The notes beneath the pieces are model-generated. The model searched no databases. It was not told the DNA's origin and was given only the letters and a program-made list of their open reading frames with translations. Source: Blasia pusilla (Eukaryota; Marchantiophyta; Marchantiopsida; Blasiales). Taken from it: a stretch of 64,000 bases of DNA. The position numbers and the translations under genes are program-made. The stretch lies in NCBI GenBank assembly GCA_050084515.1, contig CM114272.1:14074001-14138000 (forward strand), read 5' to 3'. Below, in pieces: positions 48,901 to 59,239 of the stretch. The first letter of the stretch is position 1. Each line of letters opens with the position of its first letter.

Positions 48901-49800
48901 GTATAATATAATTACTTGTTGAAGTGAAGAATCTGGTTTTACAATTCATTTCTCAATACTTGGGTTGTTTGTTGAAGTGCCAGAACGGAGCAACAAAAGG
49001 AGAAGTTCCACAGAAAGTGCATCAAGGGTTACTCGAATCACTCGTAAGTATGTCATCCTTGGCATAATGAATTTATCTGTGGCATAGTTTTCAAACTATC
49101 CACGAAACAAAACTCATTTCTTCCTACAACCTTCAATGGACTTTGTCGTGCATAATGTGCAGAAAACGTGAGTATGGATAGCCAAGCCAAATCATCACCA
49201 TCCAAAAGACAAAAGTCTAGACTACAATCTGATGGTTTGAATGAGCAGGAAAGTGTAATCAGATCAGGCCCGTCTAAGAAAATAACTAAGGTAATTTATC
49301 TCATCTATAATGGCCTCTTCTATTCAAGGTTTATATGATGACACTGATAATTCTTGTTGTGGACAGTCAAATGGTCGTCTAGGACTTGTGAACTTTTCAC
49401 GTCATCTTCCGAAATGGGGATGGTCTTTCAAACAGGTATATCATAGCAGTTTTTTATTTTCAGATTAATGGTGCAAATGCATGTGGAAAGAATTTGAATT
49501 GGTACTAACTAAATGCCTGTGTATTTTTTTAGCTACGAATTGGTGATCACGTATTACTCACCAAGCCAAAGTTGAGTAGGATGGTGCTTGGGTCAGGAGT
49601 TATATCAGGTTTTGGTGGGAGAAACAAGTTCCATGCCAAAGACATCCCCTTAGGCGTGGTAAGGGTTGATCTAAACGAGGTGTTCGAACCAGAACATGCT
49701 TTGTGGATGCCGAATTTGATAGACGAACCTGCACAGAAACATTTGGTGATGCTCTTGGTTCAAGCATGCTCGGCCGAGAGATGCATATGAGAAAGATGAA
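45930..49800 (+). CDS. CACTA second gene, transposase_24/TNPA-like, multi-exon
   Basis: Probable multi-exon accessory protein that in related elements binds subterminal repeats. Exon-like pieces in order: acidic then basic coiled-coil start (YEEERNRRVKERKAKEAELF, about 46,066-46,126); KPLPFWNPSLPQRRSLRLEE (about 46,292-46,350); proline-rich tract with PPPWAQSQMPWWVPMMM (about 46,870-46,920). Then the transposase_24 part with SRSLDFMKKKIAQLLKTERS and WNRLVDYWLSRKEK (47,720-47,896), coiled coil KKWSADLDDVKLQMERQNKA (about 48,470-48,530), and a C-terminal exon ending IPLGVVRVDLNEVFEPEHAL (about 49,647-49,705). Intervening AT-rich gaps with GTAA/TGCAG borders look like introns. Exact splicing and intactness cannot be settled by eye. 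Confidence 0.65.
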
Positions 49801-50099
49801 TCAATAGAATAGTGTTTTCTTTTGGCACCCAACTATCTAAGGTGCAATAACTTTGTTTTCATGGATGACATAATCTCTCTTGCTCTTTCAAGATGAGATC
49901 ATAAACCCTATTATATTTGATATTTGTATTTTTATCTATTTTTCAATGATAACCCCATGTAATAATGATTAATTTTGTAATTTGGTGTATGGAAGCTACT
50001 CTTAAGTGACATTCCACCCCTCAAAATCTGTTTTCAAAAGAGGATTTCAATAATTCAGATCCATTCATTCTTGCACCGTTCAAAAGGCATAATAAATAT

Positions 50100-50844
50100 T
50101 CCAAAATATCAAAAATTTATATTCCCACTAGTCATATCAATATAACTTGCACAGTACTCTTCAAAAACTAAAGTAGTAAGCTTCAAGTTCTCTCTAGTCA
50201 TAATTGTATGACTCATGCAGTTCTGTTGCAATGGCTATATAATTTCCGCTACTCATATAGTCATATCTTCACGACTAAACCAGTTGTGTCCTCTTTTATA
50301 GTAGTCATGTAACTCTACTCTTCTAGTCATAGTACATGACTACATGAGTCCATACCAACATTTCAATAAAATAAAATGACTACATGAGTTGCCAACTATA
50401 ACTCAATGGAGTATACTTGGTGCATTTTGATAGGATATCCTGAAATTTTGCACACCAACCATGACTAAAGGAGTCGTTGGTGGTAACTAGAAAAATATAC
50501 ACATATGACTAGACGAGTCGTACTCAAGTCCACATCATCAGTGACATGTCACAGCAATAGTCCATGTCATCAGTGACACATCACACTAAATAGTCCATGT
50601 CATTGATGATGTGTCATTATTCCACGTCATCTGAGTGACATGTTAGTCATGGCCTCATGACTCCACCTCTTAGTCATTTACCAACCTCCACCTAAGTGAC
50701 CATCCTAGTTAGCCTAGTCGCCAAACAAATATGACTTGGCTTTTGTGTCTAAAGTAGTCGTTAGTCATTGTTAGTCGTGGTATGTAAAATATGACTCATA
50801 TGAGTCATATAACCTAGTAATAAAACCAGGGATTTCTTCTAGTG
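50100..50844. repeat. CACTA right subterminal repeats and terminus
   Basis: TAGTCATA, ATGACTA and ATGAGTC words recur about twenty times in both orientations, matching those at 34.2-34.45 kb. A local set of four GTGACATGTCA/CACGTCAT-like words (about 50,530-50,645) is also present. The stretch ends with the terminal inverted repeat at 50,832-50,844. 49,800-50,100 is AT-rich and without a gene. Confidence 0.8.
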
Positions 50845-51560
50845 TCTATAGATGGCAGTTCATGGGCCAAGGAGGCGAGGGATCTAGAGCTTTTGTCTTC
50901 AAAATGTCTACTACACGCAAGTCTAGCGGCATGGATCTTATTGACAGAATGAGGGAGGGAGATGATCTATTTGGGAGCTCGATTAGATTTGATATTTGCT
51001 ACCGGGTGTTAAATGGATGGTTGACCATGGGTTCACATGTTTACGACCCTGTGGAGAAGGGTCTCAAAACCATCTTTGTCTGTGAGGTGAATGCGGAAGA
51101 TGTTGGCAGCTTGAAGATGTGTTGGTTACTCTTACTAGAGATGGTGAAGGAAAAAAAAAAGAGAAATCCTCCTGAAATATATGGCTTCATGGCCGACAAT
51201 GCCCAATCGGGATGGATTGCGATCAGGGAAGTGTTAGGGGGAGGGGGGGGGGAGTCCAATCGGAAAGGGAAAGATCGGATGCTTTCCATTGGCAACAGTG
51301 TGTGACTCATCACACAAAATCCTACATCAAGGAGACATAGAGAATAGAGCATGTAGCTCTACTCCAATGTTGCAAGGATAGCAAAACCTTCAAACAAGCC
51401 ATAGAGTGCCAAAAAAAACTTCGTGCGTGGTGGAGAAAGTATGCGATTGAGAGGAAATACAAAGAGTTGTGTTCGTGGCTCAGTGGATGGACTATACGTA
51501 TGAGAAAATGGGAAATTTTCATTCCGCATGTGAGTTTTCTCCATTTTTTCCAAGTTTTTG
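50845..51560 (+). pseudogene. Transposase-like gene, 3' part (split by CACTA insertion)
   Basis: It continues the frame of 33,976-34,173 after the CACTA. The protein has DLIDRMREGDDLFGSSIRFD, a hydrophobic stretch (VEKGLKTIFVCEV), then GFMADNAQSGWIAIREV (about 51,182-51,232). A later frame-shifted part reads QQCVTHHTKSYIKE (about 51,290-51,335), KLRAWWRKYAIERKYKELCS and WLSGWTIRMRKWE. Two acidic positions, a D followed by an aliphatic-rich helix and an H-containing segment, then W/R-rich C-terminus, fit a DDE transposase of MULE-like plan, but I cannot name the family. A run of G (51,238-51,251) marks a likely frameshift. Palindrome cluster 3 follows directly. Confidence 0.5.
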
Positions 51561-51577
51561 GTCCAAGTGTAAGGTTG

Positions 51578-52096
51578 CCAACGCGTCCGTATCGTACGGG
51601 TTGCAAATTAGGTAGTTAAAGCAACCCGTTGAAACATAAAGGTTGCGTCTCTTTTGCAAACAAAGTTCGCAATGCAACCCATAGCAATACAACAGGTTGC
51701 AAATTTTTATTGAAAAATGTTCATCAAGTAACCCGTCGGAATACGACGGGTTGCAATGTTTTTATGAAAAAAACATGATCATGCAACCTGTCGGAATCCG
51801 ACGCGTTGCAAGTTAGTTTTTTTCTTAAAACTTTTGTCTTGCAACTCGTCGAAATCCGACGGGTTGTAATGTTTTTATGAAAAAACTTGATCATGCAACC
51901 TGTTGGAATCCGACGGGTTGCAAGTCATTTTTTCGGGAAAAAACTTCATCACGAAATCCGTCAGAATCCGACGGGTGCCAAGTTTTTTTTTTGAGAAAAA
52001 AGTTCATCTTGCTACTCGTCGGATTCCGACGGGTTGCAAGTTACTTAAAGCAAGATAAATTAGTCTTGCAACCCGTCATATTTTGACTGGTTGGAA
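51578..52096. repeat. Palindromic repeat cluster 3
   Basis: Ten palindromic units of about 29 bp start near 51,578, 51,622, 51,673, 51,728, 51,782, 51,840, 51,894, 51,953, 52,012 and 52,068, with spacing of 44-59 bp, mostly 54-59. Best copies match TGCAACCYGTCGGAATCCGACGG-type arms around a central A or AA. Spacers are A/T-rich and similar to each other (TTTTTATGAAAAA). One more copy lies at about 52,530-52,558. The cluster mirrors cluster 2 across the coding part of the same element. Confidence 0.9.
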
Positions 52097-52139
52097 TCAT
52101 TCATCACTTGGGCGTTCCTTCCATCAATTGATAAGTTTT

Positions 52140-52440
52140 TATGTGCAGGGACCTAACATTCACGAAAATCCCCTCTGCCCTAACACAAGAGGAACGGAGA
52201 GTGTCCATTCCTCTTGGAGATCATTAGAGACATCTCAAAAAGTATCTTTTGTTGAGGCATGCCAACAAGATCAAGAAAGAGCAATGCTTCAATATGCAAC
52301 CTCCCACATCTTCCTCACTAAGGGCATAACCAAGCGAAATTATTTTAAACAAAACACTTTGAGGATCCACAAGGAGGTCGTAGATTGTACTTTAAACTGC
52401 AAAAATGTTCACTATGAGCTTGAACTCTATTCAAAATGAT
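52140..52440 (+). CDS. Possible last exon of the transposase-like gene
   Basis: After TGTGCAG (splice-acceptor-like, about 52,142-52,148) a forward frame reads SVHSSWRSLETSQKVSFVEA and NVHYELELYSK before a stop at 52,437-52,439. No domain is recognised. Position and orientation suit a terminal exon of the plus-strand gene with cluster 3 in an intron, paralleling 30,622-31,116 on the other strand. Confidence 0.3.
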
Positions 52441-52559
52441 AGATTTGTTTCAGATCTTGGATGGAAAAAGCGATTTCTTCCTTATTATTGATTCCAATGA
52501 TTGTTCAGATTCTTTTGGATTTTTGCAACTTGCAACCTGTCGGATTCAGACTGGTTGTT

Positions 52560-52750
52560 AGTATGGGGAAGAGGAAAAAAAAGAAACCGTGGAAGTGACT
52601 AAGCACAAGCGAAAAAACTGCAAAAATGTTCACTACCAATATTTCCTCTCTTCAACCCAACGGAAGCTCTCTTAAAAAATTGTGTCTCTTTGGGTTGAAG
52701 GTAGTTTCCTCTCTCCTCTCTCCTCTCTCCTCTCTCCCTCTCCTCTTACC
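52560..52750. other. Candidate right terminus of the palindrome-bearing element
   Basis: It contains an imperfect inverted repeat around TTCAACCCAA..TTGGGTTGAA (52,653-52,697) and a tandem TCTCTCC run (about 52,703-52,740) ending CCTCTCCTCTTAC. The latter resembles 476-508 at the end of cluster 1's copy. Chromovirus sequence starts right after (52,795). Confidence 0.45.
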
Positions 52751-52794
52751 GCGCCTTGCTTGGATGTAGTGTGGGTTCTTGCATATTTATGATC

Positions 52795-52925
52795 TTCTTT
52801 ACTTGGAAATCCCTTTGCCATCATTACTGATCATCAACCACTTAAGTTGTTGATAGAGTTCAACAAGCTTATAGGGAAGCTTGCGAGGTGGGCTTTATTG
52901 TTGCAAGAGTATGACTTTTTATCGT
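52795..52925 (+). pseudogene. Chromovirus RNase H fragment
   Basis: The forward frame reads FAIITDHQPLKLLIEFNKLI and GKLARWALLLQEYDF, the standard Ty3/gypsy RNase H segment (TDHQPL..KL..RWA..LQEYDF). Only about 40 codons remain. Orientation is opposite to the chromovirus integrase at 54.5-55.3 kb. Confidence 0.8.
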
Positions 52926-54490
52926 GCGCTTACTCTCCTTGAACGTTAATCTTTGTTGTTACGAAAGGGTGCGTTTAGTACGCACACGAAAATCTTGAGA
53001 AACTTATGACACACTTTCTGGTCGGTTCAGGAACCTCAAATGGCGTTTTGCACCTAGCAGTTCCAGCGATCCAATGGACATCCAATGAGTCTCTTATAGA
53101 GACTGACACAAAATAAATCACAGTTCAGAATGTAAGTGTGGCGTACGAAATCCACTTCTTAGGATGAGGTTTGGGTTTCGAGTTCCAATGCCAAACTCCC
53201 GTTCCATCCCGTGCCCTTTACACGCCCTTTGGTGCTCAAAATGGGGTTTGTGTTCTTAGACATCTTGGAGAGACTCCCCCTTACTACTGCTTTTGGGGAT
53301 CTCCAGGATCCCCCTAACTTTAGAGAAAGACAGCCATGCCCCTTATATGGGCCCTCAAACCGATTGCTCTCACCAAATTTTTTTCCAATATCTCATCTTA
53401 TAATTATGCGATTGTTGAGATCTTTTACGTTGGAAGCATCTCGACCTAATCTTGCCAACAAGCCCTTACTTTTCCTAAACGCATATCAAAGCTATACGTT
53501 ATGGTGCAAAACACATTAAAATTTCCCAAATGCTAGTCGTGTTCCAAAACTAGTTCTCACCTCTTTGGCAATCAACCTTCCAAGAGTCCACTCATCTCAA
53601 GTCTTGGTTCGCGTTTAGTCTACGTGTCCAGGTTGCGACCACCAATGCATGAAATGCACAATTATGTTACACGTTTTGTCTCTTGGAATTTTCTTCAAGG
53701 AGACCTTTCCAAAAGCCTCTCCAAAGCGCGATCATCATAGCGTGAGTCCACTAGAGTTCCGATGTTCCGCTTGGCGCCTATTTCGTGTTCGTTTGGTTCA
53801 GAGGGTCCCAACACTCATCCCTCATTAGAAGGTTGATGTCCTCATAAACGTAAACCTTGTTGATGTAAATTTATGGGAAGCCGACCCCTTAACACTAAAT
53901 CGCGTTTAGATAGCTAACCCGTAATTCCTCTTTTGGCTGAAGTTTGAGGTTATTGCTTATAGCACTTGGAATTAATTGGTTCTTCACTTCAAACATCCTA
54001 GATCTGTTCTTCATAACTAATCTAAACTATGAAAATAAACTAATTAAGTCTGCAACCTAACACTTCATTTACTCACTATTTGTAAACAACAGCCTGTTTA
54101 CCTAACCAATTCGCACTAATTTTGGGTCACTCATATTCTACTTAGGTGCGTCACTTAGTTCACTCATGCATCATGAATGAGATCAGCACAAACCCCAAGA
54201 CAAACGTTTCTGCCACGTTGATGTTAGGGCGGGCCCAAATGTTAGTACTTCAACACTAGATGTTGGTCCTAATCTAGATGCTTTATTTGAATAAAAGTTG
54301 TCACCTCAAATACTCACTGTTTTGCCTCCTTGACCTTCATTCTAAGCATATGAAGAACTACTCATTGCCATGCATTACCAAACTCAAAATCACAATCACT
54401 TACATTGAATCTCCAAATCCATGCATTCTTTATCGCAACAACTAAACTTTTATAGTTACAACGGGTTATCAATCGAAGCTTCTTGGTCAT
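52926..54490. other. Non-coding stretch, probably chromovirus LTR or leader
   Basis: No domain-bearing frame on either strand. The stretch lies downstream of the minus-strand chromodomain and could hold that element's 3' LTR, but no paired LTR is present in the window, so this stays open. Confidence 0.3.
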
Positions 54491-54494
54491 AAAG

Positions 54495-55255
54495 TATACC
54501 CTTTGCTTCACCATGTACTAACGTATGTGCCTATCTTGCATCCATTTGAAGTGTCGCAACACCTCTTGCGCGTGTTCCAAATCTGCCTCCGCAATCCAAG
54601 TTGCCTCTTTCATATGGTAGCCTTTCCAGTTGACCAAGTACTTGGTGGCATAATGGTCTCCACCTCAGACTCTAGTTCCTCATTTCTGATGACCGGTTGT
54701 GGTCTCAACACAATCCTTCATTCCGAACGCATATGGTCTTGAAGACACTTCTTCAATAATGACACATGGAAAGTTGGGTTAATCTTGAATTCATTTGGCA
54801 GCTCCAAAGTATACACATCCTCAAACAACTTTGCCTTGATCACATACGGTCCAACATACTTGGCTGACAATTTTGTGGAAAATTCCTTCAAAATAGTGAG
54901 ATTCCTTACACTCAACCACACTTGTTCTACAACTTGGAAACTCATTAGGCGTCGAATTTTGTAAGCATGCTTCACGTACCTTAGTTGAGCCTTGGAAACA
55001 CTTCTTCTAGCTCGCTCTTATCGTTCATGCATTTCCATTAACAATTATTCCGCTGTTTCTTGACGATTGTGTGCCGATGAAGCGCCCCTCGAAAGGGCTA
55101 AGTCAAGAGTCCCTTTTGGTTCTCTTTGATACGCCATAAGAACGGAGGTTCTTCAGAAGCAGAAAGCTTGGTGGTGTTGTAACGATACTCAACCATGCTA
55201 AGCCACTTTGCCCAATCTCATTGATCTGCACTCACGTAATTCCTTAAGTATTGGT
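54495..55255 (-). pseudogene. Chromovirus integrase C-terminus with chromodomain
   Basis: Ty3/gypsy chromovirus remnant on the minus strand. From high to low coordinates: WAKWLSMVEYRYNTT (about 55,175-55,215) with a stop before it, SVSKAQLRYVKHAYKIRR-like linker with a frame change, VVEQVWLSVRNLTI (about 54,895-54,935), LSAKYVGPYVIKAKLFEDVY (about 54,820-54,880) and NPTFHVSLLKKCLQDH (about 54,725-54,775). After a one-base frame change come TKYLVNWKGYHMKEATW (about 54,590-54,645) and LEHAQEVLRHFKW, a recognisable chromodomain with its aromatic residues. Chromodomains steer integration to marked chromatin. Confidence 0.85.
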
Positions 55256-55269
55256 TCATGTCGTGCAAA

Positions 55270-55838
55270 TCCACATCGTCATACAACATACATCGTTGAC
55301 ATACCATACTCACATACATACATAACATAGACGAGAGTATCCACAAACACAAGTGTACCACAACTGAAATCCGTGAAAGACCTACTGTCATAAAACACGT
55401 TTACAATCACATACAATCGAGCCAAACCCAATCCACGATGGGAGAATCTAGGTCGAAGCTTGCGGGAAACACCATAGCCAAGAGCTCTACTCACTACCAA
55501 GGCTAACTCCCAAGCGCAGGCTCAACTCAAAGAACTGACGTTCTTTGAGTGCACTCCACCTTATATCCTCCAACCTAAGAGCGGGCCCCACCGGGAAAGT
55601 CACCCCCAACTGAGTAACCCCCAACCCTATGTATGGAACCGCATCTCTACCAATCCACTACGGTCCTACATAAGGAATGGCCTCTACTAGCACACCATAC
55701 TCTACGACATAATCCGTATGGTCATGACAACTGTCATGCGAATCCACATCGTCATACAACATACATCGCTGACATACCATACTCACATACATACATAACA
55801 TAGACGAGAGTATCCACAAACACAAGTGTACCACAACT
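55270..55838 (-). mobile_element. Candidate 3' LTR of gypsy copy B, with a second partial LTR
   Basis: Following the integrase-PHD gene on the minus strand, a purine-rich TTAGGGGGCGAG precedes a segment starting TTGTGGTACACTTGTG at 55,838. The first 90 or so bases recur in the same orientation starting at 55,367, 471 bp away, with one or two differences (shared stretch 55,276-55,367 and 55,747-55,838). A TATAAGG box lies at about 55,559-55,566 on minus. This fits an LTR of about 470 bp followed by the beginning of a second LTR, cut off near 55,262 where chromovirus sequence starts. The 5' LTR partner is not in the window. Confidence 0.5.
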
Positions 55839-56004
55839 CGCCCCCTAATCGGCGGTTAGGTCCTCTAACTCCAGGTAGCCCTATACATCTACTACATGCT
55901 ATACACCTTCTTGGGTGCCCGAATCAGAAGGCCGGGTGCTAGGTTGCCCCATCGTTAGTCGCACATCTGTAATCCATATCATGGAAATATCAAGTCATCT
56001 ACCT

Positions 56005-56155
56005 CTCCTAAGTACATCAAGGACAAACCCACCTTCCAGTAGGAACAACATCCAAACGTGGAGTCAAACACATCATGTGCCAACCCCTAGAACACCGATC
56101 ACACACCAACATACGGGTTGCGTTACCAGCAGACCCACACAACATGCACCTCAAG
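56005..56155 (-). pseudogene. PHD finger at the integrase C-terminus
   Basis: The C-terminal end of the integrase frame reads RCMLCGSAGNATRMLVCDRC, then RGWHMMCLTPRLDV..GRWVCP, followed by a stop (TGA) and Cys. This is a C4-H-C3 PHD-type zinc finger: C-x2-C, C-x2-C, H-x2-C and a final C-P-stop-C. The stop falls between the last two cysteines and could be a CGA-to-TGA change (methylated CpG decay). PHD fingers bind histone H3 tails, so it is placed where chromoviruses have a chromodomain and may have guided integration. Confidence 0.85.
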
Positions 56156-57500
56156 CTAGCACGTATCATGGCTAAGCTTGGGTCAACAGTACCATCCACA
56201 TTTGGAAGATGAAATGGTGCACAATTACGCACATGGTCCTTCCAAACAACTCCATCACGACCCTTCAACATGAGAACTCCGAAGCTAACACCTCGCGCAA
56301 GACTCGTAAAATAGTGCGGCTCGCAATCACATCCAACGTTGTCGGGCAATCGCTGCAAATAGACATAGTCCCCACATGGAACCTCGAATCGATGGTCGAT
56401 AACCTCCACTCGAATGGTTGCATACCGCAACGTATCCCCTGTGTTGAGCAATGGCAAGATTCTCAAAGGTGTTGGCATAACTCTCGAAAGAGCTCCGCCG
56501 CGAGAACACACCCTCATCCACATCTCTGGGTCACCAAGGTTCACCACCTCATTAGACTCCCGACGAATTGCTGCTGGCAAGTCTGGATCTCGGCCGTATA
56601 ACAGAAAATAAGGTGAGAAGGAAGCCAAGGATGCTTGGCGATTGAACCTATACCCCATGGCTAACCATGGCAACCGAATATCCCAGTCTCCAAGATGCCC
56701 TTCAGAGGCCATACTTGCGCAATGCCCTCTTCACCGTCTGAACCACACGCCAGCCAAACCATCCGCCTCTGGATGATCTCGAGACGTGGTCCAATGATCA
56801 ATCAACGTCTTGTCACACAACACCTTAAACTCAGACTCGGTCGGTCAAGACTTCACCTGGTGCACCAAAATGACTAAGCACTCTATCGAGAAACGCATAC
56901 GCCGTTCCTCACTTGCCTTGTCCGGTAATGCCACCAACTCAATCCACTTGGAGAAGTGCTCCACCATCACCAACACATATCGATGATGTCGCATACCAAC
57001 GGTAACGGTCCCCAAAGTCCACACTCCAACGGTAACCCAACCCCATAATAGGCAAGGGGTGTAATTGTGGTGTAGGGGCATTAAATGATGCCCTCACCCG
57101 GTCACAAACCATACAACGTGACACCAATCTGCCTGCACTGAGTATGCATGCCACGCCACCAATCGCCAAGGAGTAAGCTATACGACGCTTTACCCCAAAA
57201 TGTCCCAACTCCTCATGGGCATGTCGCACAATGCCCTCTCTCTGAGCCAAATGTGGCACTACTCATACTCTACCATCCTCCCACACGCGAAGAGTATGTA
57301 TTCCCTCCAATCGATACCTCTTAGCACGTTGAAGAACACGGTCTCGCTCCTTGGCACTCACTATGCCTAGCACCCTACTGGTCCGTAGGAACTCCAACAC
57401 CAACGCATCATCATGAATATCACGCTGATCCGTACCATCATCTCCAACCTTAGGATTTGAAGGCTGGCCATCTACCCTCTGACTAGAGTAAGATATCATG
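56156..57500 (-). pseudogene. Integrase of gypsy copy B
   Basis: Zinc-binding start: IVRHAHEELGHFGVKRR (about 57,180-57,230) and CMVCDRVRASF (about 57,085-57,118), giving the HHCC pattern. Catalytic core: the first Asp in YRWSVDFGD (about 57,005-57,030), then after a frame change VLVMVEHFSKWIELVALPDK (about 56,910-56,970). After further changes, FKVLCDKTLIDHWTTSRDHPEADGL (the last ten residues about 56,760-56,790). The Glu of the DDE triad is lost where one base seems missing: GLAGVW at about 56,745-56,760 in place of a GLAERVV-like motif. The C-terminal half (56,156-56,712) is open and leads into the PHD finger. Upstream, 57,263-57,500 is linker. Confidence 0.8.
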
Positions 57501-57639
57501 TGGTCCTCCATACTAGAGTCCACCCCTAACCAACATAAAAAGGCAGATGCATGCCAACCTGGCACCATCTCCTCATCAACCTCGCCATGCCATCTAGCCC
57601 TTGTTGTATCCTCTTGGCTAGTACATGGGTTCCTACTCA

Positions 57640-59105
57640 ACCCATCAGCATCAAGGTTGGCAACTCCAGGTCTATGTACCACCTGGAAGTCATACTCCTG
57701 TAAGATAAGAGCCCACCATGCAAGCTTCCCTATAAGCTTGTCCGACTCCATCAACCACTTGAGCGGCTGGTGATCAGTAACAAGGGTAAACTTTATGCCA
57801 AACAAGTAACACCTAAAGTGTGCCACAGCCCACACTACTGCCAAGCACTCTCCCTCATATGAACTATAGCGACTCCTGCATTATTGGAACGACTTGCATA
57901 GGCCACCACAAACTCCATGTGCTCATCATCATGTTGTGTCAACACCGCTCCAAGTCCCAACCTTCTCCAATCAGTGTGTAACTGAAATGGGCGCCCTCTG
58001 ATAGGTCTCCTCAAGATAGGCGCCGCCACCAACTGGGCCTTAAGCTCCACAAAAGCTCTCTCTTGATCATCTCCCCAGTGCCACTCTTGATCTGATTTCA
58101 GCAATTGGTTCAAAGGCTTTGCCATAGCACTAAATCCCTTCACATACCTCTGATAGTAGCTCGCCAATCCCATGAATGCTCGAACTCTACTCACATCTAC
58201 CGGACGCGGAATAAGTGCAATAGCCTCCACCTTTGCTTGCTGAACTCCCAAACCACCTGGATAGATCACATGACCCAAGTACTCAACATCCTCATGGAAG
58301 AACTTACACTTTCCTGGATGCAAACGTAGACCATGAGCTTTCAACCGCTCAAACACCATCTGCAAATGTATCTGATGCTCCTCCACCGTGTTACTGAACA
58401 CCAAGATATCATCAATGTAACACCGAACAAAATCCAACCCTGCTAGGATCCTGTCCATCACTCTTTGAAACTCGGTAGGTGCATTCTTCAACCCAAAGTG
58501 TAAGAATTTCCACTGGTACAAACAATCCTTGCCATGACAGTTGATACCCCAAAATACTGTCTTGGCCTTGTCACTCTCCCAAATCGGCAATTGATGGTAT
58601 CTTGCCCGAAGATCCAAAGTACTGAAAATCTTTGCCTGTCCCACCACATCAAAGATCTCCTCAGGTGTAGGCATGGCATACCTATCGGCCTTGGTTTGCC
58701 GATTGATAGGACGGTAATCTCCACACATCCGCCTATCTGTGTAGTTGCCATGCATATCCTTTTCAGCAGGCATGACAGTGGCTGATGCATACTCTCCATG
58801 CGACAACTCCACTAATCCAGCCTCCAAAAGGTCCAACGTCCTACTCTGAATCAAGTCCCTCTCCATATCACTATATTGATAGGGACGACGGAAGATTGGC
58901 GTATCACTAGCCAAATCAATCCGTATATCGGGTCCAACCAGAGAACCCAACTCCTTCATGCTAAAGGCAAAACAACTCCTATAAGCACGTAGGAACTGTG
59001 TCAAGCGTCGTTTCTCACCTCTCGTAAGCTTGGGCCCAAGTAATGGCTCCCAAGTCTGAGCAAATAACTCCTCCACCAGCATGAGCAACCAACTCCACAT
59101 CTCCA
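57640..59105 (-). CDS. Reverse transcriptase and RNase H of gypsy copy B
   Basis: A 421-codon open frame (59,100-57,835) covers the RT and the start of RNase H: RRMCGDYRPINRQTKADRYA, FSTLDLRARYHQLPI, DCLYQWKFLHFGLKNAPTEF, catalytic YIDDILVFS (about 58,389-58,415, intact), VEYLGHVIYPGGLGVQQAKV, RVRAFMGLASYYQRYVKGF. RNase H shows TDWRRLGLGAVLTQ (57,945-57,990), then a frameshift near 57,860, then ECLAVVWAVAHFR-like sequence and TDHQPLKWLMESDKLIGKLA (about 57,715-57,775). RT makes cDNA from element RNA; RNase H removes the RNA strand. This is the best-preserved enzyme in the window apart from the shift in RNase H. Confidence 0.9.
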
Positions 59106-59239
59106 GCCATTACATCCCATCTACTCCAAGGATGCAAAATACTACTCTCCTCGCCCCCAGCCGATGCCTCTACCGTCCCGGTAGCCATCGAGCTCATTAC
59201 AAGGGGTGGAAGACCCACAGACATAGTCCGAAGTCGACG

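Noticed and set aside
51578-52096. CRISPR-like array (palindromic units of about 29 bp with spacers of about 27 bp)
   Set aside because: Units are degenerate, spacers are A/T-rich and alike rather than unique, no cas genes occur, and the context is a plant nuclear transposon.
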